From: Mucilaginibacter sp. SMC90 | GTDB lineage: Bacteria > Bacteroidota > Bacteroidia > Sphingobacteriales > Sphingobacteriaceae | Length of the DNA: 64,000 nucleotides | Assembly: GCF_022811725.1 (NCBI RefSeq) | Contig: NZ_CP094527.1 | Coordinates: 3,472,001 to 3,536,000 of the forward strand | Direction: 5' to 3' | Notes under the pieces: model-generated | What the model saw: only the letters and a program-made list of their open reading frames with translations | The model's database searches: none | What the model was told of the DNA's origin: nothing | Shown: positions 62,142-64,000 of the stretch, one piece after another | How positions within the stretch are numbered: position 1 is the first letter of the stretch | Layout: each line of letters begins with the position of its first letter | Made by a program: the position numbers and the translations under genes

Positions 62142-63596
62142 TTAATAAGTAACATTACCGATTGCCTTTTGCAGGTCTATCTTGCTCGACAGCAGTTGAA
62201 ACAATGAGTTTGTATAATTTATTTCTGCGGTAATGAGATTTGATTCGGCGGTTATTACATTAAGGTAGGCTACAACACCTTGCTTGTATTGCAGGTTCAC
62301 AACAAAGTATACTCGTTTTGCCATGCCCACGTTTTTTTGCTGCTCCTGGAAACTGTACAGGTTGCTTTTATAGCTGGCCAGGCTTGTGGTATATTGCTTA
62401 TATATTCCAAGCTTTAAGTCTTTTTCATCCCAGTTGATCAACTGCTCCTGCAATCGTGACTTGTGTATGCTATGTGTGCGTGCAAACCCGGTGAAAATGG
62501 GGATGCTGAGTGATAACCCTACCGATGAACTTGGATTTGAGCCTGACAACAGATCAGAAAAATGATTATTGGCAAATTGCAGCCCATAATTAAAAAAGCC
62601 GGATACTGTAGGCAAAAAGGCGTATTTATAATATTTGGTAAGTTGCGCCTGCAAGTCTTTACGGGTTTGAATTTGTTGATATTCAATCCTGTTTTCATAT
62701 TGCAGCCGTTCGCCGGTATCAATACGGATGTCGTTCATCATTTGCACGGTATCGATACTTACATTAAATTGCTTTTCAGGCTCGTATCCAATCAACTGCT
62801 TCAAAGCGGCATACTGCGGAACAAGGTTTTCTTTGGCCTGTTTTAATTGCGTTTTTGAGTTACTAAGCGTGATAGTTGCCTGCAAATAATCTGTTTCATC
62901 GGCAATGCCACCTTTATATTGATGATAGGCATCGCGCAGGCTTTTGCCAAGTCTTGTAGTATCCTCTTTTAATACGTTGATTTGCTGTAGGGTGAGCAGT
63001 ACATTATAAAAAGCTTTACTGACCGATGTTACCAGATAAATTTTTGTACTGTCTGTAACCTGCTTTGCTTGTTTTACAAGCAAGGGCGCACTTTTGGCAG
63101 CATACAATAGTCCCGGGCTCACAATTGCTTGCGAAACGGACAATTCGGGAATGAATGTATTGACATAATTACTGCGGATGGGTGTGCCGGTAGTGCTTCC
63201 CGTTGCTGATCCGTTAGCCGTATTGGTTGAAATATTGTTATTGGGTTGCTGTATATAATGAATAAGATTGCCGCTGGCATTAACCTGTGGCAACCATGCC
63301 GCTAAATTAATAGCGTTTGTAGTATGGGCTATATCCGTGTTGATAAGTGATTGGTTTAATGCGGGTTGGTGAATTAAGGCATAATCGATGCACTGTCTTA
63401 AGGTTAACGATTGCCCGGTGTCTGCCGTAAGTGGCATAACAGGGAAACCTACTTTACCCGTGTCTGGTACTTGATCGGGAGCAGGGAACTGCTTTTTGTT
63501 GATTTGTGCTGAAGTATTTAGTGATATAAGGCACAACATAGCCGCAGCAAAAAAACAGGTGCGTACTAAGTGCATGCTGAAAAACATGTTTTTCAT
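62142..63596 (-). CDS. TolC family outer-membrane efflux channel
   Basis: 484 residues. A signal peptide ends at LISLNTSAQ (about residue 31); a later ATG (residue 8) is also possible. The two-fold repeated outer-membrane-factor architecture is visible: SLTLRQCIDYALIHQPALNQSLIN near the start, KAFYNVLLTLQQINVLKEDT, YHQYKGGIADETDYLQATITL, and in the second half VGLSLSIPIFTGFARTHSIH and LQYKQGVVAYLNVITAESNLITAEINYTNSLFQLLSSKIDL. It is first in the minus-strand operon TolC, adaptor, RND, RND, MarR, a complete tripartite exporter set. A -7-like box is present at 63773-63780. Confidence 0.92.
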   Translation of the reverse strand: MKNMFFSMHLVRTCFFAAAMLCLISLNTSAQINKKQFPAPDQVPDTGKVGFPVMPLTADTGQSLTLRQCIDYALIHQPALNQSLINTDIAHTTNAINLAAWLPQVNASGNLIHYIQQPNNNISTNTANGSATGSTTGTPIRSNYVNTFIPELSVSQAIVSPGLLYAAKSAPLLVKQAKQVTDSTKIYLVTSVSKAFYNVLLTLQQINVLKEDTTRLGKSLRDAYHQYKGGIADETDYLQATITLSNSKTQLKQAKENLVPQYAALKQLIGYEPEKQFNVSIDTVQMMNDIRIDTGERLQYENRIEYQQIQTRKDLQAQLTKYYKYAFLPTVSGFFNYGLQFANNHFSDLLSGSNPSSSVGLSLSIPIFTGFARTHSIHKSRLQEQLINWDEKDLKLGIYKQYTTSLASYKSNLYSFQEQQKNVGMAKRVYFVVNLQYKQGVVAYLNVITAESNLITAEINYTNSLFQLLSSKIDLQKAIGNVTY

Positions 63597-63772
63597 TATT
63601 AACCGATATTTATTTAGAATTGACTTTAATCCGCATGCATTGACGTATAGCGAGGGCTATTTACCGGAGCGCCATTATTTACGGCAACTTCAATAAGCAA
63701 GTCCTGCTTGAGCGTTACATTGATTAAATATGATTAGATGAACACGCGAAAATTCGCGCAATGAAGTATGGC

Positions 63773-63780
63773 CAAACCTA
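63773..63780 (-). promoter_or_regulatory. Possible -7 box of the efflux operon
   Basis: On the minus strand TAGGTTTG matches TAnnTTTG, about 177 nt before the TolC start codon. No TTTG lies at 18-20 nt upstream. The leader would be long and could hold the MarR site. Confidence 0.35.
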
Positions 63781-63825
63781 TATTAGTTGTACAAAATTTG
63801 GCAGACCATACACAAGAGGCGGTGG

Positions 63826-64000
63826 TCAGATCCTTAATCTGCGTAGCTTAAGGTAAACACCGGGATAGGAGATATCACCCGGGCCTGAATAGATTTCGCG
63901 CCTTTTTGCTAAAAATAATAAAGTTATCGCGCTGAAAATAAAAGCAAGCAGGGGAGTAAAGGCGGTTGTTTTGGGTACCAGTATTTTGCGTTTACTTTCA
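63826..64000 (-). CDS. C-terminal end of an unidentified membrane protein (cut by window edge)
   Basis: The minus-strand frame is open from the right edge to a TGA at 63826-63828, giving 57 residues. They begin ESKRKILVPKTTAFTPLLAF, contain one hydrophobic stretch (FTPLLAFIFSAITLLFLAKR) and end GDISYPGVYLKLRRLRI. I do not recognise the family. The hydrophobic helix flanked by Arg/Lys suggests a terminal membrane anchor. It would precede the TolC operon on the same strand. Confidence 0.4.
   Translation of the reverse strand, partial: ESKRKILVPKTTAFTPLLAFIFSAITLLFLAKRREIYSGPGDISYPGVYLKLRRLRI

Noticed and set aside
63745..63758. 6-bp inverted repeat CGCGAA/TTCGCG as the MarR operator
   Set aside because: Short and single; kept out of the feature list, though the surrounding region should hold the operator.
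1..64000. CRISPR arrays, prophage, insertion sequences, rRNA operon
   Set aside because: I looked for regularly spaced repeats, transposase, integrase, phage structural genes and rRNA and saw none.

Overview
The window looks like chromosomal DNA of a Bacteroidetes bacterium, most likely family Sphingobacteriaceae and close to Mucilaginibacter or Pedobacter. The signs are a SusC/SusD pair, a DUF6377-type membrane regulator, CRTAC1/VCBS lipoproteins, an orphan RRM protein, few Shine-Dalgarno sequences, and several promoters with the Bacteroidetes -7 box TAnnTTTG, often with TTTG 18-20 nt upstream. The genus is inferred from remembered protein families; no search was run.

Layout. 1-2762: end of an S41 peptidase, a heme oxygenase and an AraC/PchR-like regulator. 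2827-6376 (minus): an MFS exporter, then an ArsR-led operon (ArsR, two VOC proteins, one SRPBCC protein) with a textbook operator/promoter and terminator. 6491-12242: envelope polysaccharide genes (metal-type kdsA, kdsD, a UDP-sugar dehydrogenase, an initiating sugar-phosphate transferase), a leaderless metal-receptor-like protein and tRNA-Leu(UAG). 12762-23890: arginine decarboxylase, a GlxA-type regulator, two DoxX-like genes (one frameshifted at a G9 run), a nested palindromic repeat, a RibD/DHFR-like protein, small and membrane-linked HTH proteins, a serine hydrolase with TPR, a phosphohexomutase, an RRM protein and a secreted protein of unknown function.

24359-49025 is the most interesting stretch. 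It holds a membrane-bound regulator, SusC, SusD, two giant FG-GAP/ASPIC lipoproteins, a vanadium-dependent haloperoxidase, a GH65 enzyme and a GH37 trehalase. These are followed by a degenerate-Nudix (NrtR/AraR-type) regulator divergent from an exported TIM-barrel epimerase/isomerase, a GMC flavoprotein with a Cys cluster, and a Tat/lipoprotein gluconate-2-dehydrogenase-3 subunit. I read this as a periplasmic system for trehalose or related alpha-glucosides that combines hydrolysis with oxidation to 3-keto sugars. Two near-identical 24-bp sites in opposite orientation lie in the divergent promoter region.

49069-64000: a SWIM-domain SNF2 ATPase, a leaderless bacterial DNase II homologue with two HxK motifs, and a minus-strand efflux operon (TolC, adaptor lipoprotein, two tandem RND pumps, MarR). 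The end of an unidentified gene lies at the right edge. I saw no CRISPR array, prophage, insertion sequence or rRNA.
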